A stretch of 64,000 nt of DNA from JAZBPO01 sp963691775. Its GTDB lineage: Bacteria > Pseudomonadota > Gammaproteobacteria > Pseudomonadales > Azotimanducaceae. Made by a program: the position numbers and the translations under genes. The notes beneath the pieces are model-generated. The model was not told the DNA's origin. It was given only the letters and a program-made list of their open reading frames with translations, and ran no database searches. The number at the start of each line of letters is the position of its first letter. Position 1 is the stretch's first letter. The DNA is taken from positions 3,224,001-3,288,000 of the forward strand of contig OY829369.1 of assembly GCA_963691775.1 (NCBI GenBank), in the 5' to 3' direction. Positions 39,737-48,697 of the stretch are shown here, piece after piece.

Positions 39737-39805
39737 AAGCCAACAGGCAAGCCAGCAGGCGAGCCAACAGGCAAGCCAGCAGGCGAGCCCACAGGCAAGC
39801 CAAAA
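39737..39805. repeat. 12-bp tandem repeat, about 5.7 units
   Basis: Consensus rAGCCArCAGGC in head-to-tail order, ending within the divergent dinB / CoA-transferase intergenic region. Alternates two variants (aacaggc and agcaggc), so a 24-bp higher-order period is visible. Confidence 0.85.
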
Positions 39806-39881
39806 CCGGACATCCGGCTGACCGCGAACAACAAGAACATGCGGTGCACACCGGCGCGCCGCCGACACGAAGGGGGCGATC

Positions 39882-41024
39882 GTGGGACCGCTATCCGGTA
39901 TCCGAATCATCGAACTTGCCGGGATCGGCCCCGGTCCCTTCTGCGGCATGATGCTGTCCGACATGGGCGCCGAAGTGATCCGCGTTGACCGCCCCGCGCC
40001 GGGTCGACCCGCGCCCAAGGATGTGCTCGTCCGCAATCGCCGCTCCATCGCGGTCGACCTGAAGAATCCCAAGGGCGTCGAAACGGTGCTGCGTCTCGTC
40101 GAGGGTGCAGACGGCCTCTTCGAGGGCTTTCGCCCGGGCGTCACCGAGCGTCTCGGCCTTGGCCCGGACGACTGCATGGCTCGCAACGAGAAGCTTGTAT
40201 ACGGCCGCATGACGGGCTGGGGACAGGACGGCCCGATGGCCCAGGCGGCCGGCCACGACATCAACTACATCGGCCTTTCCGGTGCGCTGCACGCGATCGG
40301 CCGCAACGGGGAATCCCCCGTCCCCCCGCTCAACCTCGTAGGCGATTTTGGTGGCGGCGGGATGCTCCTTGCCTACGGCATGGTGTGCGCGCTGCTCGAA
40401 GCCACGCGCTCGGGCAAGGGACAGGTCGTGGACGCGGCCATGGTCGACGGCGCGGCATCGCTCATGGCGATGTTCTTCTCCTTTGCCGCTCAGGGCGGGT
40501 TCACCGATCAGCGTGGCACCAATCTGCTCGACGGCGGCGCGCACTTCTACGACACCTACGAAACAGCGGATGGTGAGCACGTCTGTATCGGTTCCATCGA
40601 GCCCCAGTTCTATGCACTGCTGGTGGAGAAGGCTGGACTCGATCCGGAAACCTTTGCGCCGCAGATGGATCGGGCCGCCTGGCCTGATCTGAAGGCGAAG
40701 CTTGCGGAGGTCTTCAAGGCGAAGACGCGCGAGGAGTGGCGCGAAATCATGGAAGGAACCGATGTCTGCTTCGCGCCCGTGCTGTCAATCTTCGAGGCGC
40801 CCGAGCATCCGCACAACAAGGCACGCAGCACCTTTGTCGAAGTGGACGGCATCATGCAGCCAGCGCCGTCGCCCCGCTTCAGCCGGACGGAGGCAGCCAT
40901 CCGTGGCGCAGCGCCTGCGGCCGGAGCGGACTCCGCGGGGGTGCTTGCCGACTTCGGATTCAGTGCGGACGAAATCGAGGCATTGACCGCAGCAGGGGCC
41001 GTGAGCGGTTCCGAGGCTGCCTGA
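39882..41024 (+). CDS. CaiB/BaiF-family CoA-transferase (alpha-methylacyl-CoA racemase-like)
   Basis: 380 residues from a GTG with AGGGGGC six bases upstream. Family III CoA-transferase features: PLSGIRIIELAGIGPGPFCGMMLSDMGAEVIRVD, RNRRSIAVDLKNPKG, EGFRPGVTERLGLG and HDINYIGLSGALHAIG, whose His-Asp pair matches the catalytic residues of methylacyl-CoA racemase. Probable role in branched-chain or bile-acid/sterol acyl-CoA breakdown. Lies upstream of an acyl-CoA ligase. Confidence 0.9.
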   Translation: MGPLSGIRIIELAGIGPGPFCGMMLSDMGAEVIRVDRPAPGRPAPKDVLVRNRRSIAVDLKNPKGVETVLRLVEGADGLFEGFRPGVTERLGLGPDDCMARNEKLVYGRMTGWGQDGPMAQAAGHDINYIGLSGALHAIGRNGESPVPPLNLVGDFGGGGMLLAYGMVCALLEATRSGKGQVVDAAMVDGAASLMAMFFSFAAQGGFTDQRGTNLLDGGAHFYDTYETADGEHVCIGSIEPQFYALLVEKAGLDPETFAPQMDRAAWPDLKAKLAEVFKAKTREEWREIMEGTDVCFAPVLSIFEAPEHPHNKARSTFVEVDGIMQPAPSPRFSRTEAAIRGAAPAAGADSAGVLADFGFSADEIEALTAAGAVSGSEAA

Positions 41025-41174
41025 CGGACGCGCCCGGGGGCGCAGCAGGAATCGAGCTGAGCGGCGAGTTGCCGCGAACGGAGAGACGGAATCGGAGCAG
41101 GGCAGTGCAGCGGATGTGCAGCGCACGCCGCAGCGGCGCCCAAGGACGGTCACCAACGATCCGAGGTGCGCAAG

Positions 41175-41696
41175 ATGAGCGTCGAACTTCTGGATACGCC
41201 GCGGTTTCACGGTTTTCGGGTCCGGCGGCAGATTGCCGGCAAGACGTTTCAGGAATACTTCTCGCTGAAAGAAAACGGCAAGCGCATCCGAGGTGCGCGC
41301 CGTGCAGAGATCAAGGCCGAGGCGGAAGCCCGCGACGCCGTGCTCGCCGCCCAGCAAGCCGAGGCCCGAGACAAGGCGGCGCGAGAGGTTCAGATCGACG
41401 GAGCGGGTCGCGTACGCGGCATTCTTTTCCGCATGAAGACGGAAAAGAGCGGGACCCGAACGCCGGTGTTCCAGATCGGCATCATGTCGACGCGGGATGA
41501 CAAGATCGTCAACACAACGGTCTCCATCACGCTGCACGGCCTTGAAGGCGCTTGGCAGAAGGCGGTTGAGTTCTTCGCCGATCACAAGAAGATCAGCAAG
41601 CGATCGAAGGCGTGGAAGGCGCTCCTCGCTGCGCAGCCGAGCGAAGCAGAACTCAAGAAGCTCATGCGTCGCGCGGCGCGTCGGGCCAAGCGTTGA
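41175..41696 (+). CDS. Conserved hypothetical basic protein
   Basis: 173 residues from the ATG at 41175 with GAGG eight bases upstream; a GTG three codons earlier is the alternative. Two basic, beta-rich modules (FHGFRVRRQIAGKTFQEYFSLKENGKRIRG and TPVFQIGIMSTRDDKIVNTTVSITLHG) separated by a charged helix. The first resembles the AP2-like DNA-binding modules found near phage and integrase proteins. Function unknown. Confidence 0.7.
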   Translation: MSVELLDTPRFHGFRVRRQIAGKTFQEYFSLKENGKRIRGARRAEIKAEAEARDAVLAAQQAEARDKAAREVQIDGAGRVRGILFRMKTEKSGTRTPVFQIGIMSTRDDKIVNTTVSITLHGLEGAWQKAVEFFADHKKISKRSKAWKALLAAQPSEAELKKLMRRAARRAKR

Positions 41697-41700
41697 CGTC

Positions 41701-43593
41701 GTGAACTACGCCGATCTGCACGCCGCCTCGCTGGCCGATCCCGCTGCCTACTGGCTGAACTGCGCGCGCCGCCTGCAGTGGTTCAAGGCGCCTTCGCAGG
41801 CCTTCGAGGCAGGGGTGGCGGGCACCGTTCGCTGGTTCCCGGACGGCGTGCTCAATACGGCCTGGCTCTGCCTTGATGCGCATGTCGACGCCGGCCGCGG
41901 CGATGAGGTTGCCCTCATCTACGACTCACCGGTCACCGATACGATCGAGCGGCTCACGTTCGCCGAGCTGACCGAGCGCGTGGCGCGAACGGCCGGTGCG
42001 CTGCGCGCGCTCGGAGTCGAGCGCGGCGATCGCGTCATCATCTACATGCCCATGGTGCCGGAAGCCGCGATTGCGATGCTTGCCTGTGCGCGGCTCGGCG
42101 CAATTCATTCGGTCGTGTTCGGTGGTTTTGCTGCGCGCGAGCTTGCGCTGCGTATTGATGATGCGAAGCCGAAGGTACTGCTTACGGCCTCATGCGGGAT
42201 CGAGTTCGAGCGCGTCATTCCCTACAAACCGCTCGTTGACGAAGCCATGCGGCTGACGGAAGCGCCGCCTTCCGCAGTCGTCATGCTGCAGCGTGAGCAG
42301 GCGCCGGCGGAGCTTGTCGAGGGGCGCGATCACGACTGGCGGGCCTTCGAGGCCGGGGGTGAGGTCATCGATGCGGTCCCCGTCGCTGCGACAGACCCGC
42401 TCTATATCCTCTACACGTCGGGCACGACGGGGCGGCCGAAGGGCGTGGTGCGTGACCACGGCGGCCATGCCGTGGCGCTTGCGGACAGCATGCACAGCAT
42501 CTATGGCGTCGGACCGGGAGACGTGTTCTGGGCGGCGTCCGACGTGGGCTGGGTTGTTGGCCATTCCTACATTGTCTATGGCCCTTTGCTCGCAGGCTGC
42601 ACGGCGGTGCTCTATGAGGGCAAGCCGGTGCGCACGCCTGATGCGGGCGCGTTTTGGCGCGTCATCGCGCAGCATCAAGTGAAGACCTTCTTCGTGGCGC
42701 CGACGGCATTCCGCGCGGTGCGCAAGGAGGACCCGGAGGCGGCCCTGATGGCCCCTCATGACCTGTCCTGCCTGGTGCGCGTGTTTCTGGCGGGTGAGCG
42801 CTGTGATCCTCCGACGCTGCACTGGCTCGAGGACATCCTCGACCGTCCGATCATCGACCATTGGTGGCAGACGGAGACCGGCTGGCCAGTATGCGCTATT
42901 CCGGCAGGTGTTGAGCTGCTCGATACGCGGGCCGGCTCGGCGGGCGTGCCCATGCCGGGTTACGACCTGCGCGTGCTCGATGACGCGGGCGATGAGCTGG
43001 GCGCGGAAGAGACGGGGCATCTTGTACTCAAACTACCCCTGCCCCCGGGGACGCTGCCCGGGGTCTGGGGTGACGAGGCGCGCTTCGTGAGTGCCTACCT
43101 CGAGCGTTTTCCCGGCCACTATCACACTGGTGATGGCGGCTACCGCGATGACGACGGGTACGTGCACGTCATGGGGCGTACGGATGACGTGATAAATGTT
43201 GCCGGCCATCGCCTTTCGACCGGCGAGATCGAAGAGGTCGTGGCAGGTCATCCGGCCGTTGCCGAATGCGCCGTCATCGGCATCGAGGACGCGGATCGCG
43301 GCGAGATTCCGCTTGGCCTGGTGCTGCTGAAGGATGGCGGGAACACGGATGCGGTGACGCTCGAAGCTGAGCTTGTCGCGCGCGTGCGCGCGGACGTTGG
43401 CGCCTTTGCGAACTTTCGCCGGGCGCTGGTGGTGGAGCGCCTGCCCAAGACGCGCTCGGGCAAGATTCTGCGCACGGCGCTCCGGCGGCTGGCGGCGGGC
43501 GACCACGTTGACCCGCCGTCGACGATTGATGATCCGGCCATCCTCCCGGAGATTGCGGCGCATCTGCGTTCTGCAGGCATCGCTCCCGACTGA
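41701..43593 (+). CDS. prpE: Propionyl-CoA synthetase-like AMP-forming ligase
   Basis: 630 residues from a GTG at 41701. ACS-N domain YADLHAASLADPAAYW, AMP-binding P-loop YTSGTTGRPKGVVR, and WQTETGWP, YHTGDGGYRDDDGYVHVMGRTDDVINVAGHRLSTGEIEE, then the acylated-lysine region RLPKTRSGKILR. Length and pattern fit PrpE rather than AcsA. Forms propionyl-CoA (or another short acyl-CoA) from acid, ATP and CoA, in propionate use. No prpBCD neighbours are present, so substrate is tentative. Confidence 0.85.
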   Translation: MNYADLHAASLADPAAYWLNCARRLQWFKAPSQAFEAGVAGTVRWFPDGVLNTAWLCLDAHVDAGRGDEVALIYDSPVTDTIERLTFAELTERVARTAGALRALGVERGDRVIIYMPMVPEAAIAMLACARLGAIHSVVFGGFAARELALRIDDAKPKVLLTASCGIEFERVIPYKPLVDEAMRLTEAPPSAVVMLQREQAPAELVEGRDHDWRAFEAGGEVIDAVPVAATDPLYILYTSGTTGRPKGVVRDHGGHAVALADSMHSIYGVGPGDVFWAASDVGWVVGHSYIVYGPLLAGCTAVLYEGKPVRTPDAGAFWRVIAQHQVKTFFVAPTAFRAVRKEDPEAALMAPHDLSCLVRVFLAGERCDPPTLHWLEDILDRPIIDHWWQTETGWPVCAIPAGVELLDTRAGSAGVPMPGYDLRVLDDAGDELGAEETGHLVLKLPLPPGTLPGVWGDEARFVSAYLERFPGHYHTGDGGYRDDDGYVHVMGRTDDVINVAGHRLSTGEIEEVVAGHPAVAECAVIGIEDADRGEIPLGLVLLKDGGNTDAVTLEAELVARVRADVGAFANFRRALVVERLPKTRSGKILRTALRRLAAGDHVDPPSTIDDPAILPEIAAHLRSAGIAPD

Positions 43594-43747
43594 CCGGGGC
43601 TGAGGCCGCGTGTATGATCCGGAACTCCGCCGGGGAGTCGGCGCGCCGGCAGGCCGGCCTCAGGCCGCACAGCGCCGCCCCGTCTGCCGCATCACTGCGG
43701 TCTCGTTCAGTGCACGTGTGCTGTGAGAACCGCGAGGAACGACCGAA

Positions 43748-44140
43748 ATGATCATCGTCCACGGCACCATCCCGATCAAAGCCGAGCGCCGCGAGAAGGC
43801 CCTCGATCTCGCGCGCTGGATGGAGTACGAGTCGCGCCGGGAGGACGGCTGCATTACCTATGAGTTCTTCGTCGGGCTCTCTGATCCGAACACGCTCATG
43901 CTGTTCCAGGAGTGGGCAACGGCGGAAGCACTCGCGGATCATTTCAATACGGACCACATGGAGCGCTTTCTCGAAGCGCTGCCCGAAGTGCTCAACGGCA
44001 AGGTCTCCACGCGCCGCTACGCGGTAGAGCCGAGCGGCCTCGAAGTGGACGACGAGGTGGAGCTGGGCGAGGACGAGGCGTTCTTCGATGACTCTGCGCC
44101 CCAGCGTCACGACGAAGACGACGCGCCGATCATCCACTGA
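43748..44140 (+). CDS. Antibiotic-biosynthesis monooxygenase (ABM/YgiN) domain protein
   Basis: 130 residues from an ATG. The ferredoxin-like ABM fold is seen in MIIVHGTIPIKAERREKALDLARWMEYESRREDGCITYEFFVGLSDPNTLMLFQEWATAEALADHFNTDHM. These small dimers act as cofactor-free monooxygenases or quinol oxidases. The acidic tail (about residues 98-130) is disordered. Followed 7 bp later by a GNAT gene. Confidence 0.86.
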   Translation: MIIVHGTIPIKAERREKALDLARWMEYESRREDGCITYEFFVGLSDPNTLMLFQEWATAEALADHFNTDHMERFLEALPEVLNGKVSTRRYAVEPSGLEVDDEVELGEDEAFFDDSAPQRHDEDDAPIIH

Positions 44141-44147
44141 GCGAGAG

Positions 44148-44654
44148 GTGAGTTCCGTCGCCAGCGATGCCCGATCCGGGCCTTTCGAAATACGTGAAGG
44201 GACAGCCGACGACGCCTGGGCCGTTGCGGAGCGCATTGGCGAATTCGGTGGTGACGCCGATCGCTATGGCCAGGAGGTCTACGCAAGTCGATTGAATACG
44301 CCCTCGGCGCTCGTGCTCATCGCCTGGAGCGGGAACGAGCGGGTGGGTTTCAAGGCCGGCTTCGACCGCTATCGCGACGGCAGCTGGTACAGCTGGATGG
44401 GCGGCGTTGTGGAACCCTGGCGGGGCCGCGGGATCGCGCAGCAGCTGCTCGAGTATCAGGAGCGGTGGATCGCAGCTCAGGGCTACGACGTGCTGTACGT
44501 GAAGACGCGCAATCGTCACAAGCGGATGATCTCGTTCCTCGCCTTCAATGATTACGACGTGCTGCGGGTCGAGGAAAAGTCAGCGATCCAGGAAACGCGC
44601 ATCCTTTTCTGCAAGCGCTTCGTGACGGCCCGGGATCCGGACCTCCGCCGCTGA
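44148..44654 (+). CDS. GNAT-family N-acetyltransferase
   Basis: 168 residues from a GTG with GAGAG just upstream. The acetyl-CoA-binding motif A is GGVVEPWRGRGIAQQLLEYQERW (R/Q-x-x-G-x-G/A pattern); the following VKTRNRHKRMISFLAFNDYDV fits motif B. Substrate unknown. Placed between the ABM protein and an MFS transporter on the same strand. Confidence 0.85.
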   Translation: MSSVASDARSGPFEIREGTADDAWAVAERIGEFGGDADRYGQEVYASRLNTPSALVLIAWSGNERVGFKAGFDRYRDGSWYSWMGGVVEPWRGRGIAQQLLEYQERWIAAQGYDVLYVKTRNRHKRMISFLAFNDYDVLRVEEKSAIQETRILFCKRFVTARDPDLRR

Positions 44655-44673
44655 CGCCTTGAGGGAGGCACGG

Positions 44674-46002
44674 GTGCGATCGTTCGTCGCAGGACCGGAC
44701 TGGCCCTTCGCGCCTCGGCGCTTTCCGGTGTTCTACGGCTGGATCGTTTTCGTCGTCTCGACGCTCGGAATTCTGGCGAGCATCCCCGGACAAACCATGG
44801 GCATGGCGGTGTTCACCGAGCCGCTCATGGATGCGCTTGGCCTTTCGCGGACCCAGCTCTCCCTTGCGTACATGTTCGGGACCATCGGCTCGTCGATGTT
44901 CCTGACGCGGGCAGGTCGGCTCTACGACCGGGTCGGGGGACGGGCGCTGATCGTGGCGTCGAGCCTCTCCCTCGGGGTGACCCTCATCTACTTCGCGGGC
45001 CTCGGTACGGTAGTGGCACATCTGCCGCTGGAGGTTCGAGCCGGCGTGGCTTTCGCGCTTGTGTTCGTCGGCTACTTCGCCGTGCGCTTCTTCGGTCAGG
45101 GTGTTCTGACCAGCGCGTCACGCAACATCCTGCTCGCCTGGTTCGAGCGTCGCCGCGGCTTTGTCTCGGGCCTGCGTGGCGTGTTCGTGTCACTGGGCTT
45201 CTCGCTTGCGCCACCGATTCTTGCTGCGCTGATTGCCGCCTTCGCCTGGCAGGGCGCCCTCTGGGTGCTGGCCGCGACCTGCGGCCTCGGTTTCGCCCTC
45301 CTCGCGCTCCTGCTCGCGCGCGACGCTCCGGAGCCCTGCGGCCTGCGGCCGGACGGAGAAGCCCCGACGGAGCACGGCGAGGCGACCGCTCCGATTTCCG
45401 GCGCCTCGCTGGCTGTGGCTCGGCGCGCTCCGGTGTTCTGGCTGTACAGCCTGGGACTGGCCCTGCACGCGATGTTCGGCACTGCGGTCACCTTTCACGT
45501 CGTGTCGATCTTTGCAGAGGTCGGGCGGGACGCCGGGCAGGCCTTTGGCTTTTTCCTGCCGATGGCGCTCGTCTCCACCACGACCACCATGGCTGCAAGC
45601 TGGGCGTCGGATCGAACGCCGCTGCGCCCCTGGTTGCTCGCCATGCTCACCAGCTTTCTCGTTGCCTGCTGGGGGCTGTTCACGCTGGCGTCGGAAAGCG
45701 GTTATTGGTTGCTGGTGCTGGGACAGGGCTTTGGCGGTGGCCTTTGGGGGATGATCTCGAACATTGCGTGGGTCCGGCTCTTCGGCCGCGCCAGCCTCGG
45801 TGCGATCAGCGGTCAGGCCATGAGCCTGACCGTGTTCTTCAGCGCGGTCGGGCCTGCGGCCTTCGCGCTGTCCTTCGACTACGGGGCGAGCTTTCGACCG
45901 GCCATCCTGGCCAGCGCCCTGGGGTTCGCGGTGCTGCTTGTGCTGTCTGCGTGGCTCAGTCGGCATCCGCAGGAGGGGGCGCCGCCCGCGCTGAGTCCCT
46001 GA
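44674..46002 (+). CDS. MFS transporter
   Basis: 442 residues from a GTG with GGAGG five bases upstream (a TTG at 44659 is in frame). About 12 hydrophobic segments with a central polar loop (about residues 225-255). LYDRVGGRALI fits the loop 2-3 MFS motif. Substrate unknown. The last 47 bp overlap the 3' end of the convergent DUF2069 gene. Confidence 0.85.
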   Translation: MRSFVAGPDWPFAPRRFPVFYGWIVFVVSTLGILASIPGQTMGMAVFTEPLMDALGLSRTQLSLAYMFGTIGSSMFLTRAGRLYDRVGGRALIVASSLSLGVTLIYFAGLGTVVAHLPLEVRAGVAFALVFVGYFAVRFFGQGVLTSASRNILLAWFERRRGFVSGLRGVFVSLGFSLAPPILAALIAAFAWQGALWVLAATCGLGFALLALLLARDAPEPCGLRPDGEAPTEHGEATAPISGASLAVARRAPVFWLYSLGLALHAMFGTAVTFHVVSIFAEVGRDAGQAFGFFLPMALVSTTTTMAASWASDRTPLRPWLLAMLTSFLVACWGLFTLASESGYWLLVLGQGFGGGLWGMISNIAWVRLFGRASLGAISGQAMSLTVFFSAVGPAAFALSFDYGASFRPAILASALGFAVLLVLSAWLSRHPQEGAPPALSP

Positions 46003-46381
46003 GTCCACGCTGGCGGGCGAAGTACATGGTCGCGACGAACAGCAGCGTTGCGAAGAAGAGTTCGGCCATGCCGGCGATGCGGGCGTCGGGGTCGACGAGC
46101 GTCAGGACGCCGGCCCCGAAGTAGAGGATCGACACGAACGAAAGGTAGGCGGCGGCGCGCGCCGAGCCGCCGAGGAGCGCCGGCAAGAAGACCAGGAGCG
46201 GCAGCGTCTGGACTGCAAGGAGCGTGAGCGCAACGCCTGTGGAGGCATCGGCATCGAGCAGGAGGCGACGCAGGCCATAGATCGCGAACAGGCTGCCGAT
46301 TGCGATCAGCGACAGGAAATGCCAAACGCGCTCGGCGGGCGTTGGCCGATCGCTCGGCGCGGTGCGGGGAGGTTCGCTCAT
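45956..46381 (-). CDS. DUF2069 inner-membrane protein
   Basis: 141 residues from an ATG that overlaps the wrbA stop by 4 bp. Four hydrophobic segments (about 22-40, 48-68, 72-90 and 105-122) in the DUF2069 arrangement, with the segment YGLRRLLLDADASTGVALTLLAVQTLPLLVFLPALLGG. In many gammaproteobacteria DUF2069 follows wrbA, and here too. Confidence 0.84.
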   Translation of the reverse strand: MSEPPRTAPSDRPTPAERVWHFLSLIAIGSLFAIYGLRRLLLDADASTGVALTLLAVQTLPLLVFLPALLGGSARAAAYLSFVSILYFGAGVLTLVDPDARIAGMAELFFATLLFVATMYFARQRGLRDSARAAPPPADAD

Positions 46382-46974
46382 GGCGATTGCAGGGCACGCG
46401 CCGTGCGCGCAAGGCGCCCGCCCAGGGCACGGCAAATCGCACCCTCGCCGTCGCCGAGCGGCCGTCCCGTCGATCCCGCCAGGTGGCTCGGGCCGTAGGG
46501 CGTTCCGCCCTCCGTTGCGGCCATGAGCTGGGGTACGGAATAGGGCACGCCCACGAGGACCATGCCGTGGTGCAGGAGCGGGAGCATCATCGAGGTGAGG
46601 GTAGTCTCCTGGCCGCCGTGGAGGCTCGCCGTGGACGTGAACACGCCCGCGGGCTTGCCGACCAGGGCGCCGCGCATCCACAGCGGCGCGGTTTCATCGA
46701 TGAAGTGCTTCAGCGGTGCGGCCATGTTTCCGAAGCGGGTCGGGCTGCCGAGGGCGAGGCCATGGCAGGCCTCGAGGTCTTCTAGGGTGCAGTAGACGGC
46801 GCCGTCTTCCGGGACCGGCGGTTCGGCTTCGGTGGTCGTCGGCGCAACCCGGGGCACCGTGCGCAGGCGAGCAATGGCACCCTCGGCTTCGACGCCGCGC
46901 GCGATCTGCTTCGCCATCGCGGCCGTGCCGCCGGATGCGCTGTAGTACAGGACGAGGATCTCGGTCGCGCTCAT
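46378..46974 (-). CDS. wrbA: NAD(P)H:quinone oxidoreductase, WrbA family
   Basis: 198 residues from an ATG. FMN-binding P-loop YYSASGGTAAMAKQIARGVE, GSPTRFGNMAAPLKHFID, and TSTASLHGGQETTLTSMMLPLLHHGMVLVGVPY are the WrbA markers. Two-electron reductase of quinones, forming tetramers, thought to protect against redox cycling. Lies between arsC and the DUF2069 gene on one strand. Confidence 0.92.
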   Translation of the reverse strand: MSATEILVLYYSASGGTAAMAKQIARGVEAEGAIARLRTVPRVAPTTTEAEPPVPEDGAVYCTLEDLEACHGLALGSPTRFGNMAAPLKHFIDETAPLWMRGALVGKPAGVFTSTASLHGGQETTLTSMMLPLLHHGMVLVGVPYSVPQLMAATEGGTPYGPSHLAGSTGRPLGDGEGAICRALGGRLARTARALQSP

Positions 46975-46978
46975 TCTT

Positions 46979-47326
46979 TCAGCCCTCCTCTTCGAGCACT
47001 TCGCGCACGCGCTCGAGCGGCCGGGCGACCCGCGCGCCCCTTGATGTGATCACGACGGGGCGTTCGATCCATGCGGGCGTGGCCGCAAGGGCATCGAGGA
47101 TCGCGGCGTCGCCGGCTTCCGCCAGGCCGCTCGGAGCGTCCTTCGTGCGCAGCAGGGCCGGGGCGCCGCCCGGAAGCGCGCCCGCTACCGCCGCGAGGCG
47201 CGCGCGACTCGGCGGAGTGTCCAGATAGGCTACAATTTCAAGGGACTCTGGCGCGTAGTGCGCTTCCAGCAGCTCGAGTGCAGCTCGGCTCTTCGAGCAG
47301 CGCGGGTTGTGCCAGATCTCCGCCAT
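46979..47326 (-). CDS. arsC: ArsC-family glutaredoxin-type arsenate reductase
   Basis: 115 residues from an ATG. Active Cys10 in HNPRCSKSRAALELL, with downstream YLDTPPSRARL and the RPVVITSRGARVARP strand that carries the substrate-binding Arg. Reduces arsenate using glutathione/glutaredoxin, though the YfgD subgroup may have other roles. Five bases before wrbA, so probably co-transcribed. Confidence 0.86.
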   Translation of the reverse strand: MAEIWHNPRCSKSRAALELLEAHYAPESLEIVAYLDTPPSRARLAAVAGALPGGAPALLRTKDAPSGLAEAGDAAILDALAATPAWIERPVVITSRGARVARPLERVREVLEEEG

Positions 47327-47388
47327 GCTGCAGTCCTTCGAATCCGTTGTGCCACTGCGCCGCGGATCGGCGCCGAGGAGGCGCGATC

Positions 47389-48696
47389 ATGGATCAAGCT
47401 CAGCCCCCGATCGAGCACCTTCGTGCAAATCTTGCGCGCCTGATTGCGTTCGTGCGCTACGTGGCTGCCCGATTTTTCGACAACGGGGGCACGCAGACGG
47501 CAGCGGCGCTCACCTACACGACCTTGTTCGCCGTCGTGCCGCTCATGACCGTTACCTATTCACTGCTGTCGGCGGTGGAAGCATTCGACGGCGTGAACGA
47601 CAAGATTCAGGACTTCGTGTTCCAGAATTTTCTGCCCGCAACGGGCATGGTCGTGCAGGAGAAACTCGGCGAGTTCTCCAGCCAGGCGCGCGAGCTGACG
47701 GCCATAGGTTTTCTGTTTCTGATCGTCACCGCCTTCATGATGCTGGTGAGCGTCGAGACCGCCTTCAACCGGATCTGGAGTGTCCGTGAGCCGCGCCGGG
47801 GCATGTCCCGCTTCCTGCTCTACTGGGGCATCCTGACGCTTTCGCCGCTGCTGCTCGGCGCTGGATTCGCGATCAGCTCCTACCTGTTCTCGCTGCCGCT
47901 CGTGTCCGACGTGGATACGTTCGGCGTGCGTGAGCGACTCTTGCGCATGCTGCCGCTCGTGCTGTCAGCGGGGACCTTCACGGTCTTGTTCGCAGCGGTT
48001 CCGAACACTCGAGTACGTCTGTCCGATGCGGTGCGTGGCGGTGTCCTGTGCATGCTCGCATTCGAGGGCGCGAAGTGGGGCTTTGCCGCCGTGATCCAGC
48101 AGACCACGGTGCAGGTGATCTATGGCACCTTCGCCGCGGTCCCGGTCTTTCTCATCTGGCTGTATCTGACCTGGACGATCGTGATCGTCGGTGCGGAGGT
48201 GACCCACGCACTGGGTGCGCTGCGCTACGCCTCGGTGCACGAGCGCGGGGGCGCCTTGCCGGTTGTGCTCGATTTCCTCGCTCGGGTTCACGGCCAGCAC
48301 CAGCGTGGCGGGGCCTTGCCGGAGATGCTGGCGCAGCCGGTGCTTCAGCAGCTCGGGCCGGATCTTATGCCGGACGTGGTCGCAGGGATCGAGCGTGCGG
48401 ACATCGTTTGCCGCGATGGCAACGGCGACTGGCTGCCGGCGCGCGATTTCGATCGGGTCTCGGTCGATGACGTGGTGCGGGCGCTGCCCGGTTACTGGCT
48501 CGAAGCGGTCGAAACCGCCCAGGCCTCGGCGTGGCATGAGCGACTCGCAGAGCGTGTCGAACGCGTGCGGCGGACCCGCGAGGATGCGCTCGCCCTGAGC
48601 CTTGCGGAACTTTTCAAGGATGTGGACGAAACGGAGGCGGCAGTTGATGACCGCATTGCAACGCTCGAAGACGGCCGCCTCAGTGCGCGCGGCTGA
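47389..48696 (+). CDS. YihY/BrkB-family inner-membrane protein
   Basis: 435 residues from the ATG at 47389 with GAGGAGG upstream; divergent from arsC. Six hydrophobic segments in residues about 15-280 with family signatures GTQTAAALTYTTLFAVVPLMTV and FNRIWSVREPRRGM, VIYGTFAAVPVFLIWLYLTW. C-terminal soluble domain of about 150 residues, helical (winged-helix-like). Often annotated as ribonuclease BN by error. Ends two bases before the TlpA gene. Confidence 0.9.
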   Translation: MDQAQPPIEHLRANLARLIAFVRYVAARFFDNGGTQTAAALTYTTLFAVVPLMTVTYSLLSAVEAFDGVNDKIQDFVFQNFLPATGMVVQEKLGEFSSQARELTAIGFLFLIVTAFMMLVSVETAFNRIWSVREPRRGMSRFLLYWGILTLSPLLLGAGFAISSYLFSLPLVSDVDTFGVRERLLRMLPLVLSAGTFTVLFAAVPNTRVRLSDAVRGGVLCMLAFEGAKWGFAAVIQQTTVQVIYGTFAAVPVFLIWLYLTWTIVIVGAEVTHALGALRYASVHERGGALPVVLDFLARVHGQHQRGGALPEMLAQPVLQQLGPDLMPDVVAGIERADIVCRDGNGDWLPARDFDRVSVDDVVRALPGYWLEAVETAQASAWHERLAERVERVRRTREDALALSLAELFKDVDETEAAVDDRIATLEDGRLSARG

Positions 48697-48697
48697 A

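Noticed and set aside
39654..39851. N-terminal extension of dinB through the 12-bp repeat
   Set aside because: The extension is repetitive and leaves the conserved DinB start at 39653 with the usual length.
47071..47388. Longer start for the YihY gene
   Set aside because: The added 106 codons overlap arsC and are not hydrophobic; the ATG at 47389 has a strong ribosome binding site.
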